A stretch of 64,000 nt of DNA from an uncultured Christensenellaceae bacterium (GTDB taxonomy: Bacteria; Bacillota; Clostridia; Christensenellales; Borkfalkiaceae), in NCBI GenBank assembly GCA_910587005.1, contig CAJULB010000001.1:1-64000 (forward strand), read 5' to 3'. The translations under genes and the position numbers were made by a program. Positions within the stretch are counted from its first letter, which is position 1, and every line of letters begins with the position of its first letter. Below are positions 6,322 through 14,731 of the stretch, in pieces. The notes below the pieces were generated by a model. That model was not told the origin of the DNA. It saw only the letters and a list, made by a program, of their open reading frames with translations, and ran no database searches.

Positions 6322-7533
6322 ATGGGTTTATCTGACAGAGTAATCGGAAAAGAATATTTTCAAAAAATCAAATCTCGGATAAATCATAATTACCAGATAG
6401 CAGAGTTTTACGAGAATATGTTTGAGGAGCGGGGGGAGGATAAGTTTCTTAATAAAAGTAAATCGATTGACTTGTGTTGCAAGTTTTGGGATATAGATTT
6501 TTTTGAGCTTTTAAAGATAAAAGACATTAAGCGCGTAAATCTATGTCACGATAAATTTTGCCTTAACTGTCAATCTATGATAGCGCAGAAACGGCAACAG
6601 AAATATGCGCCGATTTTAGACGAATTTCGGAAAAGTTATGAAGTATTCCATATGGTTGTAACAGTTCCCAACTGTGAAGTTGACGAGCTTTTTCCGCTCC
6701 TCAATAAAATGTATAAAAAATTTCCTTATATGTTGGAATTTTTTAAAGGCAAAAGAAAAGTAAAGAACGTTGATTTTCTTCAATACGGCTACGGCGGAGC
6801 AGTTCGCGGGCTGGAAGTAACTCAAAATCAAGCAACAAAGCAGTTTCACCCGCATTTTCATTCAATGGTATTGTTCCGTAAAGGTTTGGAATTAGAGAGT
6901 GAGTATACAAATATTTACAGTTTCAGTAATGGAGTACTTACGCATAAGTTTAGCGAGCTGGAAATTTTACTTCAAAAAATTTGGTACTTGTTAATGAATG
7001 ACGAGCGCGTAACAGCAAAGGCAATTAATGAGTTAAAACTTGGCTATGATATACATTTATCGGACAGCAAAGGGCATTATCACGAATGTTTTAAATATTT
7101 TTGTAAAGGTGCATTCGACGTCGATAACGGCGGGTTTTTATATAACGAGCCAACGTTTCGCGTATTGTACGAAGCTTTGCACAGTCGGCGAATGATACAA
7201 GGGTACGGGCTGTTATATAACTTTGAGGATTTGGACAGCGAGGTTTTAGACGATTATGCTGTGGACGAATATGAAAAAATGATTTCAGCGCTTAAAGATT
7301 TTGAAAAGCCGATATTTAAAACCGAGGGGTTAGACGAAGTTATTGAAAGTTGTATTAACAAATGTAAGTACATAAGCAAGACAAATTTACGGCGTTACCT
7401 GGAAGAACGGCGGGAGGAAATTCTTGCGAAAAATCTATTGATTTCCGACTGTATCAATGATTTCTTTTCAAAGCCAGTTCGGGAGGTTCTCGGACAGACT
7501 TCAATGTTTGACGAGGAGGAGGAAAGCGAGTAA
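6322..7533 (+). CDS. rep: Rolling-circle replication initiator, Rep_1-like (HUH endonuclease)
   Basis: A 403-residue protein with the ordered motifs of plasmid/phage RCR initiators. There is a Cys cluster, C-x4-C-x2-C (residues 75-83). A first strand motif FHMVVTVPN (109-117) follows. The metal-binding HUH element HPHFH is at 176-180. A catalytic-tyrosine motif KYFCK, with Tyr259 as the probable nucleophile, completes the set. This pattern is that of the pC194/pUB110 (Rep_1) group, which nicks the double-strand origin and joins covalently to the 5' end. It heads a three-gene operon with overlapping starts. The ribosome site is weak (TGGGG) and the leader contains the 44-bp palindrome, so its translation may be limited. 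Confidence 0.88.
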   Translation: MGLSDRVIGKEYFQKIKSRINHNYQIAEFYENMFEERGEDKFLNKSKSIDLCCKFWDIDFFELLKIKDIKRVNLCHDKFCLNCQSMIAQKRQQKYAPILDEFRKSYEVFHMVVTVPNCEVDELFPLLNKMYKKFPYMLEFFKGKRKVKNVDFLQYGYGGAVRGLEVTQNQATKQFHPHFHSMVLFRKGLELESEYTNIYSFSNGVLTHKFSELEILLQKIWYLLMNDERVTAKAINELKLGYDIHLSDSKGHYHECFKYFCKGAFDVDNGGFLYNEPTFRVLYEALHSRRMIQGYGLLYNFEDLDSEVLDDYAVDEYEKMISALKDFEKPIFKTEGLDEVIESCINKCKYISKTNLRRYLEERREEILAKNLLISDCINDFFSKPVREVLGQTSMFDEEEESE

Positions 7534-7784
7534 TGATAAAACTTTTACCACTTGAACAAAATGCACTTTTAACCGAGATAAATAAAGAGGTTAATTTTTG
7601 GGGCACAGCTTGCCTTGTGGTTAATAATTACGTTGTAGATGTCCGCGCTTCGGTGTATGAGATATTAAGCCGTATCAATGCAGTATTTCCTGATGTCGAT
7701 ATACCGTTTACCGTAATTTTTGAAAATACCGAAAACTATGTTAGAGAGTGGGAAACCTATTACAAAAGATTTAAACCGCAATGA
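7533..7784 (+). CDS. Small protein of the rep operon, function unknown
   Basis: An 83-residue protein whose ATG overlaps the rep stop (TAATG), so it is probably translated by re-initiation. The sequence looks like a small alpha/beta domain (ACLVVNNYVVDVRASVYEIL). No motif was recognised. It may assist replication because of its place, but this is only positional inference. Confidence 0.6.
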   Translation: MIKLLPLEQNALLTEINKEVNFWGTACLVVNNYVVDVRASVYEILSRINAVFPDVDIPFTVIFENTENYVREWETYYKRFKPQ

Positions 7785-8191
7785 AGAAGAAAAAGATTGA
7801 TTTTGAAAACATAAAACCGCGGGAGCATAGAGTGGGCGCGCCACCTGGCAACACAGTGCACTGGATAACGTTCGAGTTGTACGCAAGGGGCGGAACGTTT
7901 ACAAAGGACTACCGATTGAATTATAATGACTTAATTCATAACTACCGATTTTCACGTTATCGTGCCCGCACGTTGATTGACGAGTTTATCGTTATACGGA
8001 CTTCGAAGAGGTGTTTCCGCGTAATGTACTACAATGCCGACTACGAGCATTTTATTTATTTTAGTGCAGAGAATTACAGAGATTGCGCTGCGCGAATGAT
8101 TTCTATTTATCAGATTTTTAAAAGTTTAGAAGAAGCTGATGAGCGCAAAAAAACGCCCCCCGAAACGAAAAATTCGTCGAGTGGCGGTTGA
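7781..8191 (+). CDS. Basic protein at the right end of the element, function unknown
   Basis: A 136-residue protein rich in Arg, Lys, Tyr and Phe. It starts at an ATG overlapping the previous stop (ATGA). Its last codons (SSSGG and stop) lie inside the 55-bp direct repeat, so recombination at the repeat regenerates or exchanges the gene's 3' end. No family recognised. The basic, aromatic character suggests nucleic-acid binding, without proof. Confidence 0.6.
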   Translation: MKKKKIDFENIKPREHRVGAPPGNTVHWITFELYARGGTFTKDYRLNYNDLIHNYRFSRYRARTLIDEFIVIRTSKRCFRVMYYNADYEHFIYFSAENYRDCAARMISIYQIFKSLEEADERKKTPPETKNSSSGG

Positions 8192-8227
8192 AAAATATGA
8201 ACTTATGTGTTCGTAAAACACAGCTTT
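8173..8227. repeat. Right direct repeat (attR-like) of the integrated element
   Basis: The 55 bases are identical to 1-55. Here the end of the repeat continues into the chromosome to form a 9-6-9 inverted repeat (8210-8233, TTCGTAAAA, spacer CACAGC, TTTTACGAA). The left copy keeps only the first arm. Two 9-bp arms around a 6-bp centre are the layout of tyrosine-recombinase (Xer-type) core sites. Confidence 0.75.
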
Positions 8228-8383
8228 TACGAAGTGTTGGGGTGTAAATATAGAATAGCATAGGGAAAAGCCGTTTGTCAAGAACATTTTTTCAAAAAAC
8301 AATTAAATTTTTTGGTTTTATGAAAAACGCACAAAAACGCTTAAAATTTGCTTGAATCAGCAAAAATTAATCAATAAATACGC

Positions 8384-8403
8384 GATTATGTCTGACATAG
8401 TAC
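8384..8403. repeat. Dispersed palindromic repeat, copy A (intergenic)
   Basis: GATTATGTCTGACATAGTAC contains the palindrome ATGTC-T-GACAT. It lies between the right end of the element and the GH31 terminator and is close to copy B (58696). Confidence 0.7.
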
Positions 8404-8404
8404 A

Positions 8405-8436
8405 AAAAATCGGGGTTTTTAGCCCCGATTTTTTAT
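8405..8436 (-). terminator. Terminator of the GH31 gene
   Basis: AAAAATCGGGG pairs with CCCCGATTTTT around a seven-base loop, with T tracts on both strands. It lies just beyond the 3' end of the minus-strand GH31 frame. Confidence 0.75.
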
Positions 8437-8454
8437 TTTACAGTGTATCAAATT

Positions 8455-10546
8455 TTATTTCAAGCTAATTTCAATTGTTTCGAATTTATTCTGCAATACC
8501 GTTTTTGTTTTTTTGTTGTAAATGACGGAAATCTTTCTTTGAGGTTTCATATTAGCATAGTCGCCCCGTACAGCGTTTATTGTAACGAGTTCGGCTTTGG
8601 CATCAAACGAAATTTTTGTAAATGCGTATTTGCCGTTGCGGTATTCAAGCGAGAATCCGTCGTCTTCATATAAAACGCACTCGCCGCTTTCGCTCCCGAA
8701 TATTTTCAAAATGAGTTCGTCATCATCCCCGTCAATCCAGTTCTTATCTTTGCGCATTGGGATAATTGCTCCGCACCTTATAAATAACGGAAGTTGAGAT
8801 AAATCGGAAGTATCTACGGAATACAATTTTCCGCCTGCAAACGTTGTTCCATCAAAAAAGTTTACCCAGTTACAACCCGAAGGCAGATAAACTTGCATTT
8901 TGCCGCTGTTGTCGTATACGTGACACACGAGAATATCATTTCCCAACATATATTCGTACGGATACTGATTGCAGTTACAATTTGTATCTTCTTCAAACGC
9001 AACCATTAAAGGTCGGGTAATGGGAAGCCCAGTATCGTAACACTCTCTTGCCGTAGAATAAATGTAAGGCAACAAGCTGTAACGTAATTTCAGAAATTTA
9101 CGAATAATATCTTCCTGAAATTCGCTTATAGCGGTCAAACCCAACAATTCTTCCGCCGTATGCGACGTCTTAACGCTTGCTTTTTCTTTATCTATTGCCA
9201 TTCTTTCAGAAAGTTCGTTTGCGTTTTTCGGCGCTTCCCACGGTTTACACGAATGTGAACGGGCAACCGAGCTGAGCGCTAAAAACTGGTCGCTTCTTAC
9301 GCCGAGAGTTATCCCGCCGGGGCGAAACCCGTCATTTGTAATATAAGATATTCCTTTAAGCGCACCGTGTTCGTTTACAATACCGTTCAGCTGACAGCAT
9401 AAGTCTTCCCATGTTTCCGTTTTAGCGTCGCCCGTCCAATAAAACGGGGTACGTCTGCCGCCGATTTTTTGTTTTCTCGGCGTAAAAACGCAATCCTTCG
9501 TCCAGCTTGAATCGCGGTATAAATCGTAGTTCGACAGCATACTGACGCGCTTATTCGTGCGTTTTTCAAGTCCGGAATAAATACGCGCGTTGGTAATATC
9601 GGTCTGACGGGTATCCTGCCACGTTCCGATGACGCCGATATCCAGTTGCTCCTGCATCTTACTCCACCACAAATCCGCGTCGAACTCCTTACATACCCAT
9701 TCCTCGTCAAATCTGCCATTATATGCAGGAATACTATGCCTTATCGTCATAACGTCGAAATGTTGCTCTTTGAGTATTTGCAGCATTTTTTCTATCGAAT
9801 AGGGTTTGCAATATTCACTTGACCAGTCCAGCCGACTGCCCCACGGTTGCTCTTTTCCACCGTCCGCTCCGTCACCCCATTCAAAATCGATTATAAGCGT
9901 GTCGCAAGGAATATCACGCTCACGCAGAAGCTCTGCCGTACGCAACAAAAGCGACTGCGAGCCTTCCCCCGAAAGATGTTGCGTCTGGTAATATCCGTAA
10001 CCCTTTCTCGGAAGCATAGGCTCCGCCCCCACAAGCTCGTTAAATAACGCATAACCCTTTTTATAGGTTTCCGCATAGATAAAATATATATCGAACAGTT
10101 TATCGTCTTTTAAAAGAATATCGTAAAGTTCCGTTTTGGGATTATAGAACCAATGCGCAAATCTGGAACAATTTGTTTCATCGTTCCAGAAGTTTGCGCT
10201 GTCGAACACGATACAGTGGTTTTTAAACATTCCGAAGCGCGGCGCATTTTCGGGATAATAACCGCTTGCCTTCGGGAGTTTCCACTATAAACGTACCCGA
10301 ATTTTTGCGCACGAAAATATGGAGTTTTTCCGTTTTTACCGCAACGATAGTGTTGTCTGTTGTACCGTCTGCTGTATATTTTACTCTTTTCCATGGCGTG
10401 GTTTTGCCAATAGCAAACGGTATTTCGTATTCTTCGGGAAAAGGCTCGCCGCTCAAATCGGAAAACCGTATGCGGAAGCTTTCCGCAGTAAATAAATCCA
10501 AGCGGATATTTTGGCTTATACATATTTGTTCGCAATAACTTTTCAT
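8455..10546 (-). pseudogene. Glycoside hydrolase family 31, split by a frameshift
   Basis: Two frames together give a normal-length GH31 enzyme (about 700 residues). The N-terminal beta-sandwich (10546 down to 10223, ending LLSRKCAALRNV) stops just where the catalytic part begins in another frame (8455-10230). Around 10253-10266 the downstream frame reads YYPENAPRFGMFKNH, which continues the N-terminal domain if one extra base is removed. The (beta/alpha)8 part keeps DFEWGDG, a nucleophile-type segment GTWQDTRQTD and an acid/base-type segment YWTGDAKTETW. Such enzymes remove alpha-linked glucose or related sugars from oligosaccharides, fitting the adjacent glycogen genes. Substrate is unknown. 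A sequencing error is as likely as a true pseudogene, because both parts are otherwise intact. Confidence 0.75.
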
Positions 10547-10600
10547 TACCTGCACCTGTTCTGATTTCTTTTTTTCCTTATTAACTGTAAAAAAATGCAG

Positions 10601-10630
10601 AAAAATCAGGGCTTTAAAGCCCTGATTTTT
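10601..10630. terminator. Terminator after glgP
   Basis: A perfect 30-bp palindrome with arms AAAAATCAGGGCTTT / AAAGCCCTGATTTTT has T tracts on both strands. It ends the glg operon before the GH31 gene. Confidence 0.85.
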
Positions 10631-10651
10631 CATTTTCATGGCGTATCAAAT

Positions 10652-13090
10652 TTATTTTTCGGTTTTTAAACTTTTCAAATTCCAGATGTTGCTTGCATAT
10701 TCCGCGATGGCTCTGTCGGCGGCAAAAACTCCCGCCGCGGCAATGTTGTTCAGCGACATTTTGTTCCAGGTCAATTTATCCGTGGAATAAAGCTTGGAAA
10801 TTTTGTGCTGGGTTGTTCTGTAAGCCGCGAAATCTGCCATACACATATACGGGTCGGCAACGGGCGAGCCAGTCAAAAGATAATTTGCAATATCAGCAAA
10901 CGATTCGCCGTTAAAGCCGATAATCAACGCTTCGATAATACGTCTTAATCTGGCATTTTCGTTGTAATACTTGCTTGAACTGTAACCGTTGCGCCAGATT
11001 TCATCAACTTCGTTAGATTTATAACCGAATATAAAGATATTTTCTTTGCCGACCGACTGCGCCATTTCAACGTTGGCGCCGTCAAGCGTACCTATCGTCA
11101 GCGCGCCGTTAATCATAAACTTCATATTGCCGGTACCGCTGGCTTCTTTTCCCGCAAGTGAAATCTGCTCTGAAACTTCCGACGCGGGCATAAGCTTTTC
11201 GGACATTGTAACGTTGTAATCTTCCATATATACAACGTTAAGCTTTTCCTTGATTTGCGGGTTGCTTCTGATTTCGTCGGCAAGGAAATTGATAAGCTTA
11301 ATAATCTTTTTCGCCATATCGTAGCCGGGCGCCGCCTTAGCGCCGAAAATATACGTTTTGGGAACAACGTTCTTATTCGGATTTTCCTGTAAGTCAAGAT
11401 AGGTGTCGATAATATTTAAAACGTTTAAAAGCTGGCGTTTATATTCGTGCAAGCGTTTTGCCTGAACGTCAAACATAGTTTCGGGATTGATTATAAGTCC
11501 CTGCTTTCTCTTTGCAAATTCCGCAAACTGTTGTTTCTTTAAAAGCTTGATTTCGTCAAGGCGCTTTAAAACCGTTTTATCGTCTTCGAACTTTTTAAAG
11601 TTTGCAAGCTGTGCACCGTCAAGCTCGTAACCGTCGCCTATGCACTCGGTTAAAAGTGCGGAAAGCTCGGGATTTGACTGGTTGAGCCAGCGTCTGTGCG
11701 CAATTCCGTTTGTTACGTTGGTGAATTTTTCGGGTGTGAAATCGTAAAAATCTCTGAAAACAGACTGCTTAATAATTTCGCTGTGCAGAGCCGAAACGCC
11801 GTTAACGCTGTGTCCGCCGTAAACTGACAAATTAGCCATTTTTATGCGGTCGTGTTCGATAATCGACATACGCGAAATTTTAGCCCATTCGCCGGGGAAG
11901 CTGTTCCAAAGCTGTTCGCAAAGCCTTCTGTTAATTTCTTTGATAATGGAATGAATTCTGGGAATAGTTCTTGCAATCAGGTCCTCTGACCACGTTTCAA
12001 GCGCTTCAGCAAGCACTGTGTGGTTTGTGTACGCGCAGGTTGCTGTGGTTATAGCCCACGCCTTTTCCCAGTCGTAGAAATATTCGTCAACGAGGATACG
12101 CATAAGCTCGGGGATAGCCAGTGCGGGGTGCGTATCGTTTAAATGAATTGCCGCAAGCTTGGGCAAGTCGGCAAGGTTGCCGTATCTGTGCTTGTGGTCT
12201 TCAACTATATTCTGAATTGACGCCGAGCACAGGAAATACTGCTGTTTCAATCTTAAAGATTTACCCGCATTGTGGTTGTCGGCGGGATAAAGCACCTTTG
12301 TAAGCAAATCGGCGTCGTTATCGTCGGTCATCGCTTGATAGTATTCGCCCTGCGAGAATAACTTCATATTGAAGTCCTGCACGGGCTTTGCTTTCCAAAG
12401 CCTTAAAACGGAAACTGCCTCGCTGTTTTTGCCCGAAACCATCATATCGTAAGCCACCGCCTGCACTTCGTTGCAGTTTACATAGCTTGTTTCAAGACCG
12501 TTTTCCGTCCACTTTTCTACGATTTGTCCGTTAAATCTTACAATAAACGACTTATCGGTTCTTTGGGTGAGCCATGCTTCGCCGCCGGGAAGCCATACGT
12601 CGGGCAATTCAATCTGCCAACCGTCAACTATTTTCTGCTTGAACAGTCCGTATTCATAGCGCAGTGAATAGCCCATTGCGGGATAGTTGCCCGTAGCGAG
12701 CGCGTCCATAAAACATGCGGCAAGTCTGCCCAGACCGCCATTACCCAAACCCGCATCGGGTTCCAGCTCGTACAGTTCTTCAAGCGAAAGTCCGTAGTTT
12801 GAAACGGCTTTTTCGAATGCAGGCGTTGCGCTTAAATTGTATAAGCTGTTTTTAAGCGAGCGCCCCATAAGGAATTCCATACAAAGATAGTAAACCCTTT
12901 TTGCGCGTTTTGCCTTGATTTTTTTATGAAAATGCTGTCTTTTTTCAAGTAAGATATCTCTTACCACCATAACTACAGCTTTATAAATCTGGTCTTTGGA
13001 AGCTTCCGCAGGCGCAACGCCGAAATACCTCGACAGTTTGCCCTTAATCGCGTCTTTTACTTCCTTTTCGGTAATAGCAGTATTGCTCAT
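10652..13090 (-). CDS. glgP: Glycogen phosphorylase
   Basis: An 812-residue GT35 enzyme that releases glucose 1-phosphate from glycogen or maltodextrin. Full family length is present. It shows the N-terminal YYLCMEFLMGRSL and GNGGLGRLAACF motifs, and the PLP-binding segment EASGTGNMKFMINGA with the Schiff-base lysine near residue 657. The start ATG at 13090 lies about 20 bases after the glgA stop, with AGGAG upstream. It is the last gene of the glgB-C-D-A-P operon, so synthesis and breakdown are made together. Its activity is probably controlled at enzyme level. Confidence 0.97.
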   Translation of the reverse strand: MSNTAITEKEVKDAIKGKLSRYFGVAPAEASKDQIYKAVVMVVRDILLEKRQHFHKKIKAKRAKRVYYLCMEFLMGRSLKNSLYNLSATPAFEKAVSNYGLSLEELYELEPDAGLGNGGLGRLAACFMDALATGNYPAMGYSLRYEYGLFKQKIVDGWQIELPDVWLPGGEAWLTQRTDKSFIVRFNGQIVEKWTENGLETSYVNCNEVQAVAYDMMVSGKNSEAVSVLRLWKAKPVQDFNMKLFSQGEYYQAMTDDNDADLLTKVLYPADNHNAGKSLRLKQQYFLCSASIQNIVEDHKHRYGNLADLPKLAAIHLNDTHPALAIPELMRILVDEYFYDWEKAWAITTATCAYTNHTVLAEALETWSEDLIARTIPRIHSIIKEINRRLCEQLWNSFPGEWAKISRMSIIEHDRIKMANLSVYGGHSVNGVSALHSEIIKQSVFRDFYDFTPEKFTNVTNGIAHRRWLNQSNPELSALLTECIGDGYELDGAQLANFKKFEDDKTVLKRLDEIKLLKKQQFAEFAKRKQGLIINPETMFDVQAKRLHEYKRQLLNVLNIIDTYLDLQENPNKNVVPKTYIFGAKAAPGYDMAKKIIKLINFLADEIRSNPQIKEKLNVVYMEDYNVTMSEKLMPASEVSEQISLAGKEASGTGNMKFMINGALTIGTLDGANVEMAQSVGKENIFIFGYKSNEVDEIWRNGYSSSKYYNENARLRRIIEALIIGFNGESFADIANYLLTGSPVADPYMCMADFAAYRTTQHKISKLYSTDKLTWNKMSLNNIAAAGVFAADRAIAEYASNIWNLKSLKTEK

Positions 13091-13111
13091 TATATTCTCC
13101 TGTTTAGTAAA

Positions 13112-14704
13112 TTATTTAAGCATATCCAAATAAAGAGCTTCGTAATCCTTTGCTGAATGGCTCCAACTGAAATCGGTTGTAGCCGCCCTGTACATAAGTT
13201 TTGTCCACTCCTCTTTGTTTTTATAATCCGAAACCGCTTTACGCACAACGTACATCATATCGTGCGCGTTATAATTAGTAAACGTGTAACCGTTTACCAG
13301 CGGTTTAATACTGTCGAATAAGCCGCCAGTTTCTCTGACAACGGGAATAGTTCCGTAACGGCATGCAATCATTTGCGAAAGTCCGCAGGGCTCCGACTTT
13401 GAAGGCATAAGGAAAATATCCGAACCGGAATAGATTTTCCTTGACAAATCACCGTTAAACACTATGTTTGCGCTGAGCTTATCGGGATATTTTCTCGCAA
13501 GGTTGCTGAAAAAGCCCTCGAAATGCGAATCGCCCGTACCCAGAATGACAATCTGAACGTCGTCCTGCAAAATTTCTTCTATAACGTTCGTTACAAGGTC
13601 AAGCCCTTTATGCGAAACAAGGCGCGAAATCATCGAAATTATCGGCGTATCCGCTTTTTGCGGTAAACCGAGCATTTTCTGTAATTCTTTCTTGCAAACC
13701 GCCTTGTTTGTAAAGTCCTCGGGCGTAAAGTTTGCAAACAGGTGCTTATCGTTCGCGCAACTGTAACCCACGTCGTCAATGCCGTTTAAAATACCCGAAA
13801 GCTTAAACTCGTTTCTTCTTACAATAGGGTCAAGTCCGTGCGCGTAATAAGGGTCTTTAATCTCCTGCGCGTACCTCGGACTTACGGTTGAGAACCTTTC
13901 ACAGCACTCTATTGCGCCCTTCATAAGGTTTATGGAATTTTCATATTCCACAAGATACTGATAACTGCCGTAAATATCAAACAAATCGCCCAGCAAATCA
14001 AGCGAATATTGCCCTTGATATTCTATGTTGTGAATGGTAAACAGTGCGCGTATAAACTGATATTCCGGTCTGAAACAGTAGTTTGTTTTAAGATAAATCG
14101 CGGCGAGCGCTGCCTGCCAGTCGTGGCAATGCATAACCTCGGGGTAGAAATCAATAAACGGCATAATTTCAAGCACGGCGCGCGAGAAAAATGCAAATCT
14201 TTCACCGTCGTCGTAATATCCGTAGCAGCCGGGGCGCTTGAAATAGAATTCGTTATCAATAAAATAGAACGTAACGTTATCCTGAACGTATTCAAAAATT
14301 CCGCAGTACTGATTTCGCCATGCAAGATGAACGTACAAATTGCCTTTATAAGTGAATTTCTCTCTGTACTCCGGCTTGATATCCGAATACAAAGGCACCA
14401 CCACGCGCACGTCGTATCTGCCGGTTGCCGCAAGAGCCTTTGAAAGCGAACCGATAACCTCGGCAAGTCCGCCCGTTACCACAAACGGCTGACATTCCGA
14501 TGCAACGAATAAAATTTTCTTTTTACCGTTGTTAACAGCTGTTGCGGGCGCAGTCTTTTTTACTGCGGGCTTTTTAACGGAAACCGCCGTTGTTTTTTCT
14601 GTTGCGGCGGGTTTGGCTGTTGCAGGCTTTTTCGCCGTAGTTTTCTTTGCCGAAGAAGCCGTAGTAGTTTTAGTTGTTTTGGTAGTTGTTTTTGTTGTTG
14701 CCAT
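13112..14704 (-). CDS. glgA: Glycogen synthase with a Lys/Thr/Ala-rich N-terminal extension
   Basis: A 530-residue GT5 enzyme that extends alpha-1,4-glucan from ADP-glucose. The catalytic region starts near residue 61 (KKKILFVASE) and ends with the family signature SKSEPCGLSQ and TGGL. The first 60 residues are almost only Lys, Thr, Ala and Pro, like a histone-H1 tail. This extension is not part of GT5 and is discussed as a finding. The substrate-loop motif usually written KTGGL reads VTGGL here (residues 76-80), so the canonical lysine is replaced by valine. Upstream neighbours glgC and glgD make the ADP-glucose. Expression is from the glgB promoter. Confidence 0.95.
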   Translation of the reverse strand: MATTKTTTKTTKTTTASSAKKTTAKKPATAKPAATEKTTAVSVKKPAVKKTAPATAVNNGKKKILFVASECQPFVVTGGLAEVIGSLSKALAATGRYDVRVVVPLYSDIKPEYREKFTYKGNLYVHLAWRNQYCGIFEYVQDNVTFYFIDNEFYFKRPGCYGYYDDGERFAFFSRAVLEIMPFIDFYPEVMHCHDWQAALAAIYLKTNYCFRPEYQFIRALFTIHNIEYQGQYSLDLLGDLFDIYGSYQYLVEYENSINLMKGAIECCERFSTVSPRYAQEIKDPYYAHGLDPIVRRNEFKLSGILNGIDDVGYSCANDKHLFANFTPEDFTNKAVCKKELQKMLGLPQKADTPIISMISRLVSHKGLDLVTNVIEEILQDDVQIVILGTGDSHFEGFFSNLARKYPDKLSANIVFNGDLSRKIYSGSDIFLMPSKSEPCGLSQMIACRYGTIPVVRETGGLFDSIKPLVNGYTFTNYNAHDMMYVVRKAVSDYKNKEEWTKLMYRAATTDFSWSHSAKDYEALYLDMLK

Positions 14705-14731
14705 AATTTTAATTTCCCCCGTTTTACAAGC

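Larger units (their letters stand above)
1..8227. mobile_element. Integrated small ssDNA-type element, inovirus-like prophage (putative)
   Basis: The segment is bounded by 55-bp identical direct repeats (1-55 and 8173-8227). It carries a repressor, a Zot-like P-loop ATPase, a rolling-circle Rep with an HUH motif, two large exported proteins with membrane anchors, and a hairpin-rich non-coding region. A Zot/pI-type ATPase with an RCR initiator and about 8 kb total length fits filamentous phages (Inoviridae-like). No integrase, transposase or obvious major coat protein is seen, so a satellite or an RCR plasmid-like element is possible. The gene style (small overlapping ORFs, GTG and TTG starts) differs from the flanking chromosome. 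Confidence 0.7.
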
